This document shows positions 8,629-15,691 of a DNA stretch of 64,000 nt, piece by piece. Location of the stretch: contig CAJTOL010000001.1 of the NCBI GenBank assembly GCA_910577645.1, positions 124,001-188,000 on the forward strand, read 5' to 3'. The position numbers and the translations under genes are program-made. Position 1 is the stretch's first letter. Each line of letters starts with the position of its first letter. The DNA comes from an uncultured Lachnospiraceae bacterium. Its GTDB lineage: Bacteria > Bacillota > Clostridia > Lachnospirales > Lachnospiraceae. The notes under the pieces are model-generated. The model was not told the DNA's origin. It did no database searches and saw nothing but the letters and a program-made list of their open reading frames with translations.

Positions 8629-8724
8629 ATGCTGATGGTTACATATGCTGATTTATTTCAGTTTTGTATCTTTATCGTCGCTCTTGTGGGCCTGTGTTAC
8701 ACGGTCTTCAAGGGCAGAAAATAG
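8629..8724 (+). CDS. Putative holin-like type I toxin (31 aa), copy 2
   Basis: Encodes a 31-residue peptide with a short polar start (MLMVTYADL), one membrane segment (FCIFIVALVGLCYTVF) and a basic tail (KGRK), the standard design of Firmicutes holin-like toxins. AGGAGGG precedes the ATG by a few bases. It has its own promoter, a leader that can mask the ribosome site, and an antisense promoter downstream, which together make a type I toxin-antitoxin unit likely. A second, decayed copy of the same coding sequence lies at 44978-45050. Toxicity is inferred from family resemblance only. Confidence 0.7.
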   Translation: MLMVTYADLFQFCIFIVALVGLCYTVFKGRK

Positions 8725-8809
8725 CCGCCACTACTGCAATAGTGACGGCCAGACTGTAAAAAGTTTGACTTAACATTTGAGGGTAGGCCGCTTCTCTGGC
8801 TTTCCCTTT
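8715..8809 (-). ncRNA. Predicted antisense antitoxin RNA for toxin 2
   Basis: A strong minus-strand promoter (TTGAAA at 8844-8839, 17-bp spacer, TATATT at 8821-8816 with an extended -10 TG) would start an RNA near 8809 reading back towards the toxin gene. A hairpin with arms GCCGTCACTA and TAGTGGCGGC, then TATTTT, could end it around 8715. The RNA overlaps the toxin stop codon and its whole 3' region, the arrangement known from TxpA/RatA. Ends are estimates from sequence. Confidence 0.55.
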
Positions 8810-8815
8810 GTATTT

Positions 8816-8844
8816 AATATACCATATTTGATATTGACTTTCAA
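8816..8844 (-). promoter_or_regulatory. Promoter of the predicted antitoxin RNA
   Basis: On the minus strand TTGAAA, 17 bp, TATATT, with TG one base upstream of the -10. It is the best promoter in this 1-kb gene-poor stretch and no protein gene follows it on that strand. Confidence 0.65.
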
Positions 8845-8865
8845 GTTTTTTCTGGATGCGAAGCA

Positions 8866-8909
8866 GGCCTTCTGGTTCTACAATAATTGTAGAAGGAAGG
8901 CTTATTTTT
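8866..8909 (+). terminator. Terminator downstream of the toxin/antitoxin overlap
   Basis: GCCTTC...TTCTACAA pairs with TTGTAGAA...GAAGGC, followed by TTATTTTTA. It would end the plus-strand toxin mRNA so that its 3' region fully covers the antisense RNA. Confidence 0.6.
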
Positions 8910-9095
8910 ATGTATGGAAAAATACTCGAAAATGTGATCAATCAGATGTCACCGCACCCTGGCCAGGAACAGTTAGAACATTTAAACAACCTACTCCACA
9001 TGAATTTTCAAGGGAAAGAGGCATCAAGATTTTATTCGAGAGAAATATGGAAGGAATCCGACTATGACCTGAAAAAAAGTAATAAACAATACTAA
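8910..9095 (+). CDS. Small hypothetical protein (61 aa), uncertain
   Basis: An open frame from ATG at 8910 encodes a soluble, charged 61-residue peptide (starting MYGKILENVINQM, ending KKSNKQY). GAAGGAAGG lies 9 bases upstream but is part of the preceding terminator stem, so expression would need read-through. Amino-acid composition looks protein-like (amphipathic, few repeats), but I do not recognise a family. It may be a decayed gene fragment in a remnant-rich stretch. Confidence 0.35.
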   Translation: MYGKILENVINQMSPHPGQEQLEHLNNLLHMNFQGKEASRFYSREIWKESDYDLKKSNKQY

Positions 9096-9111
9096 AAGTT
9101 AGAATTAATGA

Positions 9112-9229
9112 TTGACTTAAAACAAAAAGTATGATATAAAAGATATATAGAAAACAAAAAATCAGGAGGAAAATAAAATATATTACAATAGAACCATTAT
9201 TTGCGAAAATTAATAAATAGTGTTATCAT
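9112..9229 (+). promoter_or_regulatory. Two tandem promoters of the YheO-type regulator gene
   Basis: Promoter 1: TTGACT (9112-9117), 17 bp, TATAAA (9135-9140) with extended -10 TG. Promoter 2: TTGCGA (9201-9206), 17 bp, TATCAT (9224-9229) with extended -10 TG. An orphan AGGAGG near 9164-9169 has no usable start codon behind it. Confidence 0.6.
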
Positions 9230-9259
9230 GTTGATATTATAAAAAAGGTGGTAACAGTA

Positions 9260-9940
9260 ATGAAGAGTATTTATGAACAGTGGGATTTGTGGCAGGAGTT
9301 TATGGATATGCTGGAAAAGCAGTTTGGCAATTCTTGCGAGATTGTTCTCCATGATTTGACAAAGGATTACAACCATACGATTGTGGATATCCGTAATGGC
9401 CATATTACAGGACGGAAAATCGGTGGGTGCGGCAGCAATCTTGGGTTAGAGGTATTAAGTGGAAATGTAAAAAACGGCAACCGTTTTAACTATATTATCC
9501 ACACCAGAGACGGAAAGATCCTTCGTTCCTCCAGCATGTACATAAAAGATGATGAGGGCCAGACAATCGGTTCCCTTTGCATCAACCTGGATATAACAAA
9601 AAGTGTGAAATTTGAAGAATTTTTGAAAGATTATAATCAATACGAAATAGCCAATCAGGGGCAGCAGGAAGAAATCTTTGCAGACAATGTAGAACAGTTA
9701 CTGGAATATTTGATTGCCGAAGGGGAAAAGATGGCGGGAAAAGCCGCTGCCAGTATGAACCGGGAAGAAAAATTAAAATTTATTAATTTCCTGGATCAGA
9801 AGGGGGCGTTTCTGATATCAAAAAGCGGCCAGAAAATCTGCGGATTACTACAAATTTCCAAATTTACATTGTACAATTATCTGGATATTATACGGGGAGA
9901 CAAAAAACCCGAAGAAGAAAAAAAGCCGGATAAAGTCTGA
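9260..9940 (+). CDS. YheO/DauR-type PAS-HTH transcriptional regulator
   Basis: A 226-residue regulator with an N-terminal YheO-like PAS domain (about 10-120; motifs EIVLHDLT and GSLCINLDI) and a C-terminal helix-turn-helix domain around KSGQKICGLLQISKFTLYNYL. Family members such as DauR control amino-acid catabolic genes in response to a small ligand bound by the PAS domain. The frame opens at a GTG (9248), but the ATG at 9260 is correctly spaced from AAAAGGTGG. It precedes, with a terminator between, the RidA-TRAP-hydrolase cluster and is its probable local regulator. Confidence 0.85.
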   Translation: MKSIYEQWDLWQEFMDMLEKQFGNSCEIVLHDLTKDYNHTIVDIRNGHITGRKIGGCGSNLGLEVLSGNVKNGNRFNYIIHTRDGKILRSSSMYIKDDEGQTIGSLCINLDITKSVKFEEFLKDYNQYEIANQGQQEEIFADNVEQLLEYLIAEGEKMAGKAAASMNREEKLKFINFLDQKGAFLISKSGQKICGLLQISKFTLYNYLDIIRGDKKPEEEKKPDKV

Positions 9941-9952
9941 GAAGAAGCCGAG

Positions 9953-9986
9953 GAGAGTGCCTTTTGTTAGGGTACTCTCTTTTTTG
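9953..9986 (+). terminator. Terminator after the regulator gene
   Basis: GAGAGT pairs with ACTCTC (with an inner CC/GG pair), directly followed by TTTTTT. It separates the regulator transcript from the ridA operon. Confidence 0.85.
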
Positions 9987-10051
9987 TACCTTAAAGTACC
10001 TTTAATGGGCTGATTGTTTAGCTATTATAAATTTTAGAAAGGAAGGGAATT

Positions 10052-10525
10052 ATGTCTGTAATTGAGCAAAGACTAATGGAAGCGGGGGTTGTGCTTCCGA
10101 AAGCTGCCAAGCCGGTAGCTGCTTATGTGCCGTCTGTGGTATTCTGCGACAGATTGGTATATGTATCCGGGCAGGATTGCAGAAAGGATGGGGAACTTCT
10201 CCATCAGGGAAAGCTTGGGGAATCCGTAAGCCTGGAAGAAGGCAAGGCTTGCGCCAGACAATCTATAATCAACTGTCTGGCTGCTTTGAAATACAGCATA
10301 CACGATTTGGACAGGGTTAAGCGGATCGTCAAGGTGCTGGGTTTTGTGGCAAGCGCGCCGGGATTTGGGGAACAGCCTTATGTAATTAATGGAGCTTCCG
10401 AACTATTGATTCAGGTATTTGGGGAAAATGGGAAACACGCCAGAGCGGCGCTGGGAACCAATGAGCTTCCATTTGGAACCCCGGTGGAAATCGAAATGAT
10501 TGTGGAGCTGAAAAAAGAACTATAA
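10052..10525 (+). CDS. RidA-family protein
   Basis: A 157-residue RidA/YjgF-type protein. The family hydrolyses reactive enamines and imines made by PLP enzymes, releasing ketones and ammonia, and acts as a trimer in the cytosol. It shows the family's SGQ segment (YVSGQDC) and the conserved end with RAALGTNELPFGTPVEIEM, although the sequence is longer than the roughly 125-residue archetype. AAAGGAAGGG precedes the ATG. Its place at the head of a cluster holding a PLP aminotransferase fits a role in clearing imine intermediates of that pathway. Confidence 0.85.
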   Translation: MSVIEQRLMEAGVVLPKAAKPVAAYVPSVVFCDRLVYVSGQDCRKDGELLHQGKLGESVSLEEGKACARQSIINCLAALKYSIHDLDRVKRIVKVLGFVASAPGFGEQPYVINGASELLIQVFGENGKHARAALGTNELPFGTPVEIEMIVELKKEL

Positions 10526-10554
10526 ATCAAGCAAACAAAAAGGAGGAGAAGTTC

Positions 10555-11676
10555 ATGAAGAAGGTATGGAGTATGTTACTGGCAGCATCGTTTATGGTAA
10601 GCCTGACAGGATGCGGAGGAAAAGCAGAGCCGGCAGAGGTGGCTACGACTGCACCGGTAACTACAGCAGCTCAGGCAGAGAAGGAAAGCAAAGCTGCAGA
10701 AGGCACTGCGGCAAAGGAACCGGTGTCAGAGGATGTTATTGTGCTGAAATTTGCGGACACAGAGGTTCCCGGAATGCCGGAGTATGACGGCAATCTGTAT
10801 TTTATTGAGCTGGTAGAAAAGAATTCAAACGGCAGGATTAAAATAGAGTATTATCCAAACAACCAGCTGGGAGGAGATAAAGAAATCGCCGGAGCGCTGA
10901 TGGCCGGAACCGTTGATATTGGCAAGTGTGCGGCCGGAAACCTGGCAGATTGGACAGACGCGGCTGCTTTTACCGACATCCCGGGAGTGTATAAAAATGC
11001 GGGCCAGATGCGTTCTGTATGGCAGTCGGATTTAAGAGAAGAAGTAACCCGGCTGATTAAAGAGGACATGGGACTTACTCCGGTTATGTTTGACTGCGAT
11101 GGCGGCGCCGCGAGAGCGCTTTTTTATAACGGGAATAAAGAGATTCATGTGCCGGATGACTGCAAGGGGCTGAAATTCAGAACCACAGGTTCAGACATTG
11201 AGATGGCATTATTCCAGCAGGTAGGTATCGCGCCCACTCCCATGGCATTTACCGAGCTTTATACCGGCCTGCAGCAGGGAACCATTGACGGCATTTATAC
11301 CCATCCGGCAGGCACTTACGGAAATAAACTATGTGAAGTAACCGATTACTGTACCATTATCAATTTGTCTTATATCACTACCTTCAAGCTGCTTTCTGAA
11401 AAGGCAGTTGAAAAGCTGGGGGGAGAAGGCTCTGAGCTTTACAACATTGTGGTTGAAGCAGGAAGAGAAGCGGAGGTTCATAAAGATGAGCTGATTGCTG
11501 CCAACAACGAAAAAATCGATGAAATGATGGCAGAGGAAGGCGTGACCATCATCCGCGTAACACCGGAGGAGCAAAAGCTTTGGAATGAGGCGGCTCAGGC
11601 AATCTGGCCTAAATTTATCGGAGAAGGCAAAATGGTAGATCAAGGGCTGTTTGACAGAGTAGCGGCTATGGAATAG
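10555..11676 (+). CDS. TRAP transporter substrate-binding lipoprotein (DctP family)
   Basis: A 373-residue extracytoplasmic binding protein with a lipoprotein signal (lipobox LTGC, lipidated Cys20), a Thr/Ala/Glu-rich linker to about residue 60 and a DctP domain. The family signature lies around GLKFRTTGSDIEMALFQQVG and GLQQGTIDG. In the usual DctP fold a conserved Arg (here in KFRTTG) clamps a substrate carboxylate, so an organic or amino acid with a carboxyl group is the likely ligand. AGGAGGAG lies upstream. It is followed by its own small and large membrane subunits. Confidence 0.93.
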   Translation: MKKVWSMLLAASFMVSLTGCGGKAEPAEVATTAPVTTAAQAEKESKAAEGTAAKEPVSEDVIVLKFADTEVPGMPEYDGNLYFIELVEKNSNGRIKIEYYPNNQLGGDKEIAGALMAGTVDIGKCAAGNLADWTDAAAFTDIPGVYKNAGQMRSVWQSDLREEVTRLIKEDMGLTPVMFDCDGGAARALFYNGNKEIHVPDDCKGLKFRTTGSDIEMALFQQVGIAPTPMAFTELYTGLQQGTIDGIYTHPAGTYGNKLCEVTDYCTIINLSYITTFKLLSEKAVEKLGGEGSELYNIVVEAGREAEVHKDELIAANNEKIDEMMAEEGVTIIRVTPEEQKLWNEAAQAIWPKFIGEGKMVDQGLFDRVAAME

Positions 11677-11695
11677 AACTAATGAGGGCTGGGCT

Positions 11696-12226
11696 ATGAA
11701 CAATAAAGGATGGTATGACAGAATTATAGATGTGCTAAATGCCATAAGCGATATGTTAAACAAAATTTGCTGCGTAATTGTGGTGATAGTGGGGATTGGC
11801 ATGACTGCAAGTCTTGTATGGGGAGTTTTTACCAGGTTTATCCTGAAATCACCGGCTATTTTTTCAGAAGAAATTGCCCGGTTCTGCCTCATATGGCTGG
11901 CATTTATCGGAAGTAGTATTGCTATGAAAAGAAAGGAACTGACTTCTCTGGGAATCGTAGTGGACAGGCTTTCCAAACGCCAGCAAAAATTTATGGAAAT
12001 CATAGGAACCATTTTACTGCTTATTTATCTGGTGATTTTCATTAAGTCGGGGAATGACGCCATGGGGATATTCCGAAGGCAGAAGGCATCTGTAACGAAA
12101 ATTCCCCTTGTCTATCCGGCTATGGGGCTGTATATCGGCGCATGCGTCATGATTGTCCATGCCCTTCCTCAATTGATGATTCAAATAAAAGAATTTTTCT
12201 TTTGGGAAAAGGAAGGAGGAAGGTAA
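11696..12226 (+). CDS. TRAP transporter small membrane subunit (DctQ family)
   Basis: A 176-residue, four-helix membrane protein of the DctQ family: hydrophobic segments near 22-45, 58-75, 98-116 and 136-156, with the typical RFILKSPAIFSEEIARFCLIW-like amphipathic stretch between the first two. It pairs with the large subunit to form the sodium-coupled uptake complex. Its 3' end carries AAGGAGG, which is correctly placed as ribosome site for a micropeptide ORF that starts one base after the stop-codon overlap (TAAATG). Confidence 0.9.
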   Translation: MNNKGWYDRIIDVLNAISDMLNKICCVIVVIVGIGMTASLVWGVFTRFILKSPAIFSEEIARFCLIWLAFIGSSIAMKRKELTSLGIVVDRLSKRQQKFMEIIGTILLLIYLVIFIKSGNDAMGIFRRQKASVTKIPLVYPAMGLYIGACVMIVHALPQLMIQIKEFFFWEKEGGR

Positions 12227-12310
12227 ATGCAAAGCATTTTTAGGATACCTTCCGACGATATGGCAGGGGACGCCGGGCGTCGCGTGCCGCTTCATATTAT
12301 ACTAGGAGGA
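12225..12310 (+). repeat. 86-bp intergenic repeat, copy 1
   Basis: Matches 13615-13700 at 76 of 86 positions with no gaps. It starts with AAATGC-AAA-GCATTT, a 6-bp hairpin, contains the unchanged core CCTTCCGACGATATGGCAGG, and ends with AGGAGGA, the ribosome site of dctM. It fills the entire dctQ-dctM gap. Confidence 0.9.
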
Positions 12311-12319
12311 AAACTATGA
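12227..12319 (+). CDS. Predicted micropeptide (30 aa) between dctQ and dctM
   Basis: Open frame inside repeat copy 1. Its ATG lies 7 bases behind AAGGAGG and its TGA overlaps the dctM start codon (ATGA), the classic layout of translational coupling. The peptide contains PSDDMAGDA and RRVP followed by HII and GG. The second repeat copy encodes a matching peptide (22 of the first 28 residues identical, most changes conservative). No known family is recognised. It may be a real peptide, a coupling device for dctM, or a by-product of a non-coding repeat. Confidence 0.5.
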   Translation: MQSIFRIPSDDMAGDAGRRVPLHIILGGKL

Positions 12320-13605
12320 ACGTAGGAGTATATTTATTCGGCTCTTTGGCAGTATTTCTTCTCACCGGCATGCCGATTGCCTTTGCAGTTGGGCTGGCAG
12401 TAGCTTTTGCAATTATCGCATGGGGGGAAGCTCCTTTGATTATGAATTTCCAGCAGATGTACAATGGTATTGACAGCTTTACCCTGATTGCTCTTCCCAT
12501 GTTTATATGGGCAGGGGATTTAATGGGAAAAGGCGGCATTATCAACGATTTGCTGCTTTTGTGCCGGGTTCTGTGCGGCAGAATAAGAGGAAACTTAGCC
12601 CATGCCAATATTGTAGGATCCATGTTTTTTGCCGGTATTTCCGGATCTGCAGTTTCCGATACGGCAGCCATAGGAGGCGCTTTAATTCCGGCCATGGTGG
12701 AAGACGGCTATGATCCGGACTTTTCCGTGGCGGTAACCGCCTCCTCTTCGGTAATCGGCCCTATTATCCCGCCCAGTATCGGCATGGTGCTTTACGGATC
12801 AGTGGCATCCGTATCGGTTTCCGCCCTGTTTATCGGCGGCATAGTGCCGGGAATCCTTTTAGGCGTTGGCTTGATGATTGTAGCCGCCTTTTACAGCCAT
12901 AAACGGAATTATCCGAAAAATACTCAGAAATACACGGCAAAGGAAATTGCAGGATCTATCATAAAATCTCTTCCGGCGATCATTATGATGCTGATTATTT
13001 TGGGCGGCATTTTAGGAGGAATTTTTACCCCCACAGAAGCATCCAGCATTGCGGTAGTCTATGCCCTTATTATCGGCATTTTTTATTACCGCTGCCTTAA
13101 CGGAAAGATTATCTTAAAAAGCCTTTGCGACTCTATGGCTCTGGCCGGATCCGTCCTGGTAATTGTGGCGGTTTCCTATCCTCTGGGGTGGCTGGTGGCC
13201 ATGGGACAGATTCCTGCAATTATGAGCAGCTTTATTATCAGTGTCACTTCCAATAAGTTTGTGGTTCTTTTGATGATTAATGTATTTCTGCTTTTTTTAG
13301 GATGCATTATGGATGCCAATGCAAACTTACTGATTTTTGCGCCGATTTTAGCTCCGATTGCGGCCTCTTTTGGCATAGATCCGGTTCATTTCGGCGTAAT
13401 ATTTGTTTTGAATGTTATTATTGGCCTGGCAACCCCGCCTTTTGGGGTCTGCCTTTTTGTGGCCTCGGGTATAGGGAAAATATCCATGGAACGAACTATA
13501 AAAGCGGTTCTTCCCTTCTGCCTGGCAGAGATAGCGGTACTCCTTCTTACCACTTATATAGAGCCGGTAGTTACCTTCCTGCCCAGGTTTTTCAGATTAA
13601 TGTAG
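12316..13605 (+). CDS. TRAP transporter large membrane subunit (DctM family)
   Basis: A 429-residue protein of about 12 hydrophobic segments, the transport channel of the TRAP system. Family motifs include PMFIWAGDLM, SGSAVSDTAAIG, GPIIPPSI and FTPTEASS, and the second repeat half with GCIMDANANLLIFAPI and ATPPFGVCLFVASG. It carries substrate delivered by the DctP lipoprotein across the membrane with sodium. Its ATG overlaps the stop of the upstream micropeptide ORF, and its ribosome site (AGGAGGA) is supplied by the 86-bp repeat. Confidence 0.94.
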   Translation: MNVGVYLFGSLAVFLLTGMPIAFAVGLAVAFAIIAWGEAPLIMNFQQMYNGIDSFTLIALPMFIWAGDLMGKGGIINDLLLLCRVLCGRIRGNLAHANIVGSMFFAGISGSAVSDTAAIGGALIPAMVEDGYDPDFSVAVTASSSVIGPIIPPSIGMVLYGSVASVSVSALFIGGIVPGILLGVGLMIVAAFYSHKRNYPKNTQKYTAKEIAGSIIKSLPAIIMMLIILGGILGGIFTPTEASSIAVVYALIIGIFYYRCLNGKIILKSLCDSMALAGSVLVIVAVSYPLGWLVAMGQIPAIMSSFIISVTSNKFVVLLMINVFLLFLGCIMDANANLLIFAPILAPIAASFGIDPVHFGVIFVLNVIIGLATPPFGVCLFVASGIGKISMERTIKAVLPFCLAEIAVLLLTTYIEPVVTFLPRFFRLM

Positions 13606-13614
13606 GAGTAAGGC

Positions 13615-13700
13615 AAATGCGGAGCATTTTCAGGATGCCTTCCGACGATATGGCAGGTGACGCCAGGCGCCGCGTGCCGATTCATATGATACCAGGAGGA
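13615..13700 (+). repeat. 86-bp intergenic repeat, copy 2
   Basis: Second copy of the element at 12225-12310, exactly 1390 bp further on and in the same orientation. The 5' hairpin arms AAATGC/GCATTT are kept while the loop changes from AAA to GGA. It again ends in AGGAGGA and supplies the ribosome site of the next gene. Confidence 0.9.
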
Positions 13701-13721
13701 GCGACATGTATATTCGTTTAG
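13617..13721 (+). CDS. Predicted micropeptide (34 aa) after dctM
   Basis: Open frame within repeat copy 2. The ATG is 8 bases behind AGGAG, which itself overlaps the dctM stop codon. The peptide shares IFR-x-PSDDMAGDA and RRVP with the first micropeptide and ends in IFV. It overlaps the start of the next gene by 16 bases. Of ten base differences between the copies six fall in third codon positions, a mild sign of coding constraint. Confidence 0.5.
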   Translation: MRSIFRMPSDDMAGDARRRVPIHMIPGGATCIFV

Positions 13722-14452
13722 ACACAGGGATCTATATAGTAGCAGGCGGAAAAGGCGGGCCGGGGATTTCCCATTCCAAGGATGGAAATGTATACCTGAT
13801 TGAGGACAGCGGGGAAGCGGCTTTAATTGATGGCGGAAGCGGGATGGACACGGATCAGATTATAGAAAATATTGGGGAAACCGGAGTCGGCCTTATGGCA
13901 ATCCGCACCTTATTTCTCACCCATGCCCATGGGGATCACGGCGGCGGGGTTCACGATTTCCAGGACAAGATACAAGCTCTTACGGTCGTTGCATCAGAAG
14001 GAGAAAAGAGATTATTAGAAGAAGGGACAGAAGAAGAACTGGGGCTTATTGCCGCTAAGAAAAAGGGCGCATACCCAAAAGACTACCATTATTTCCACGG
14101 AAAAGTGGATCATGTAACAGAAGATGAGGAAACCTATCAGATAGGAAATTCCCGGATAACGGCAATTCTTCTTCCGGGCCACAGTATTGAGTCTGTATGC
14201 TATCTGCTGGAGAAGAACAACAAAAGATACTTGTTTAGCGGGGACAGCATTTATCTGGAAGGAAGGCTGAGCTTAATTAACTGCTATGGTTCTACCATGG
14301 AAGGATACCGGAAAAATATCCATAAGCTGGCGGATCAGAATATTGATGCACTGATTCCCTCCCATTACCGGTTTACCATGAGCGGAGGACAGAACCATAT
14401 TAATCAGGCAATCGAGGCATTGGAATATTCCTCGTTGCCTCCTATGCTATGA
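13706..14452 (+). CDS. Metallo-beta-lactamase-fold hydrolase
   Basis: A 248-residue MBL-fold enzyme with the metal-binding THAHGDHGGG motif near residue 71, a later PGHS histidine and the FSGDSIY aspartate, i.e. a dinuclear zinc site. Such enzymes hydrolyse thioesters, lactones or similar bonds; the substrate cannot be read from sequence. AGGAGG at the end of the upstream 86-bp repeat serves as ribosome site. The gene starts inside the preceding micropeptide ORF and is followed 15 bp later by an amidohydrolase, consistent with a shared hydrolytic pathway. Confidence 0.9.
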   Translation: MYIRLDTGIYIVAGGKGGPGISHSKDGNVYLIEDSGEAALIDGGSGMDTDQIIENIGETGVGLMAIRTLFLTHAHGDHGGGVHDFQDKIQALTVVASEGEKRLLEEGTEEELGLIAAKKKGAYPKDYHYFHGKVDHVTEDEETYQIGNSRITAILLPGHSIESVCYLLEKNNKRYLFSGDSIYLEGRLSLINCYGSTMEGYRKNIHKLADQNIDALIPSHYRFTMSGGQNHINQAIEALEYSSLPPML

Positions 14453-14467
14453 TGCAGGGGATGAAGA

Positions 14468-15691
14468 ATGAAAAAGAAACTGATCATTACAAAGAATTTA
14501 ATAAGCTGTGCACAGAGACATGTCAGATTGGAACAATGCCCCACAGGAATTTTGATTTGTGGGGAGAATATTGAAAAGGTGGCGCCGCAAAAGGAGTTTC
14601 AGAAGGAATTAGAGGATTCCGGAATAGAGAAAATAGATGGAGGAGAAGGGTATGTTCTGCCGGGACTTATTGACGGTCATCTTCATTTGAGCTTTAGCGC
14701 CAGCAGTCAGCCTGTGACAGAGCTGGTAAATGACACTCCGTCCCGGATCCTTCTCAGGGAGGCGGCTGCGGCCCAGACTGAACTAAAGAGCGGGGTTACC
14801 ACGGTAAGAGATTGCGGCGCCAGAGGGATGTCTATTCTGGAGCTGCGGGATTTTATCCGGGAAGGGGTGATCCAGGGGCCGGATATTATTGCCTGCGGAA
14901 TGCCTGTTACCATAACAGGCGGACACTGCAATTTCTGCGGGTTGGAAGCAGACAGCAAAGAAGAGGTGGTAAAGGCAGTCCGTTCTCTCTTAAAAAGCGG
15001 AGTGGACTATATTAAAGTCATGGTTTCCGGCGGAAATATGACGCCGGGAAGCAATTCTATGATCGATCAGTATGAAGAAGAGACCTTGGCCGCCATTGTA
15101 AAGGAAGCCCATGAGAGAGGAAAAAAAGTAGCCGGGCACGTTCACAGTGTAGCGGGGATCAGACGGGCAATACAGGCCGGCTTTGATATTCTGGAGCATT
15201 GCAGCTTTAAAGACGGAGACGGGGAGGACTACCGGGAAGAACTGGTTGAGGAAATGAAAAAGAAAAATATAGCGGTAAATCCTGCAGTGGGGAAAGCTTA
15301 TATTCTTCCGGCAGAAGAAGCTGCGCCTCAGCCGGATAAGGTAGCCATGTGGGCTGGTTTTCAGAAGAGCCGTTTTTCCACTACAGAACGGATGTATCAG
15401 GCCGGGATTCCCATCTTTGCCGGGACAGACGCAGGCTGTAAAAATACAAAATTTGACGAACTATATCTTACCCTGGACATGATGGAGAAAAAGATTCATC
15501 TGTCAAAAGAAGACGTACTTCTGTCTGCCACAAGCCTTGCAGCAGACATTCTGGGAGTGGGCCACAAAGTGGGATCTATCCAGCCGGGGAAACAGGCGGA
15601 CATTCTTATTGTGAAAGAGAATCCTCTGGACTCTTTTTTAAATCTTAAGGATGTTGTTATGGTAATAAAACGTGGAAAAAAGGTGGAATAA
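14468..15691 (+). CDS. Amidohydrolase-superfamily enzyme (imidazolonepropionase/prolidase-like)
   Basis: A 407-residue metal-dependent amidohydrolase. It has the first-strand HxH motif (GHLHLS, His71 and His73), a Lys in YIKVMVSGG that is usually carbamylated, the GHVHS histidine, an EHC segment and the catalytic Asp in FAGTDAG. The pattern matches the group containing Xaa-Pro dipeptidase-like and imidazolonepropionase-like enzymes, which cleave C-N bonds of cyclic or N-acyl amino-acid derivatives. Its TAA overlaps the ATG of the next gene (TAATG), so the two are translationally coupled. Confidence 0.9.
   Translation: MKKKLIITKNLISCAQRHVRLEQCPTGILICGENIEKVAPQKEFQKELEDSGIEKIDGGEGYVLPGLIDGHLHLSFSASSQPVTELVNDTPSRILLREAAAAQTELKSGVTTVRDCGARGMSILELRDFIREGVIQGPDIIACGMPVTITGGHCNFCGLEADSKEEVVKAVRSLLKSGVDYIKVMVSGGNMTPGSNSMIDQYEEETLAAIVKEAHERGKKVAGHVHSVAGIRRAIQAGFDILEHCSFKDGDGEDYREELVEEMKKKNIAVNPAVGKAYILPAEEAAPQPDKVAMWAGFQKSRFSTTERMYQAGIPIFAGTDAGCKNTKFDELYLTLDMMEKKIHLSKEDVLLSATSLAADILGVGHKVGSIQPGKQADILIVKENPLDSFLNLKDVVMVIKRGKKVE

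Noticed and set aside
11329..12012. 227-codon minus-strand frame across dctP and dctQ
   Set aside because: Antisense to two well-supported genes, no ribosome site and no recognisable domain.
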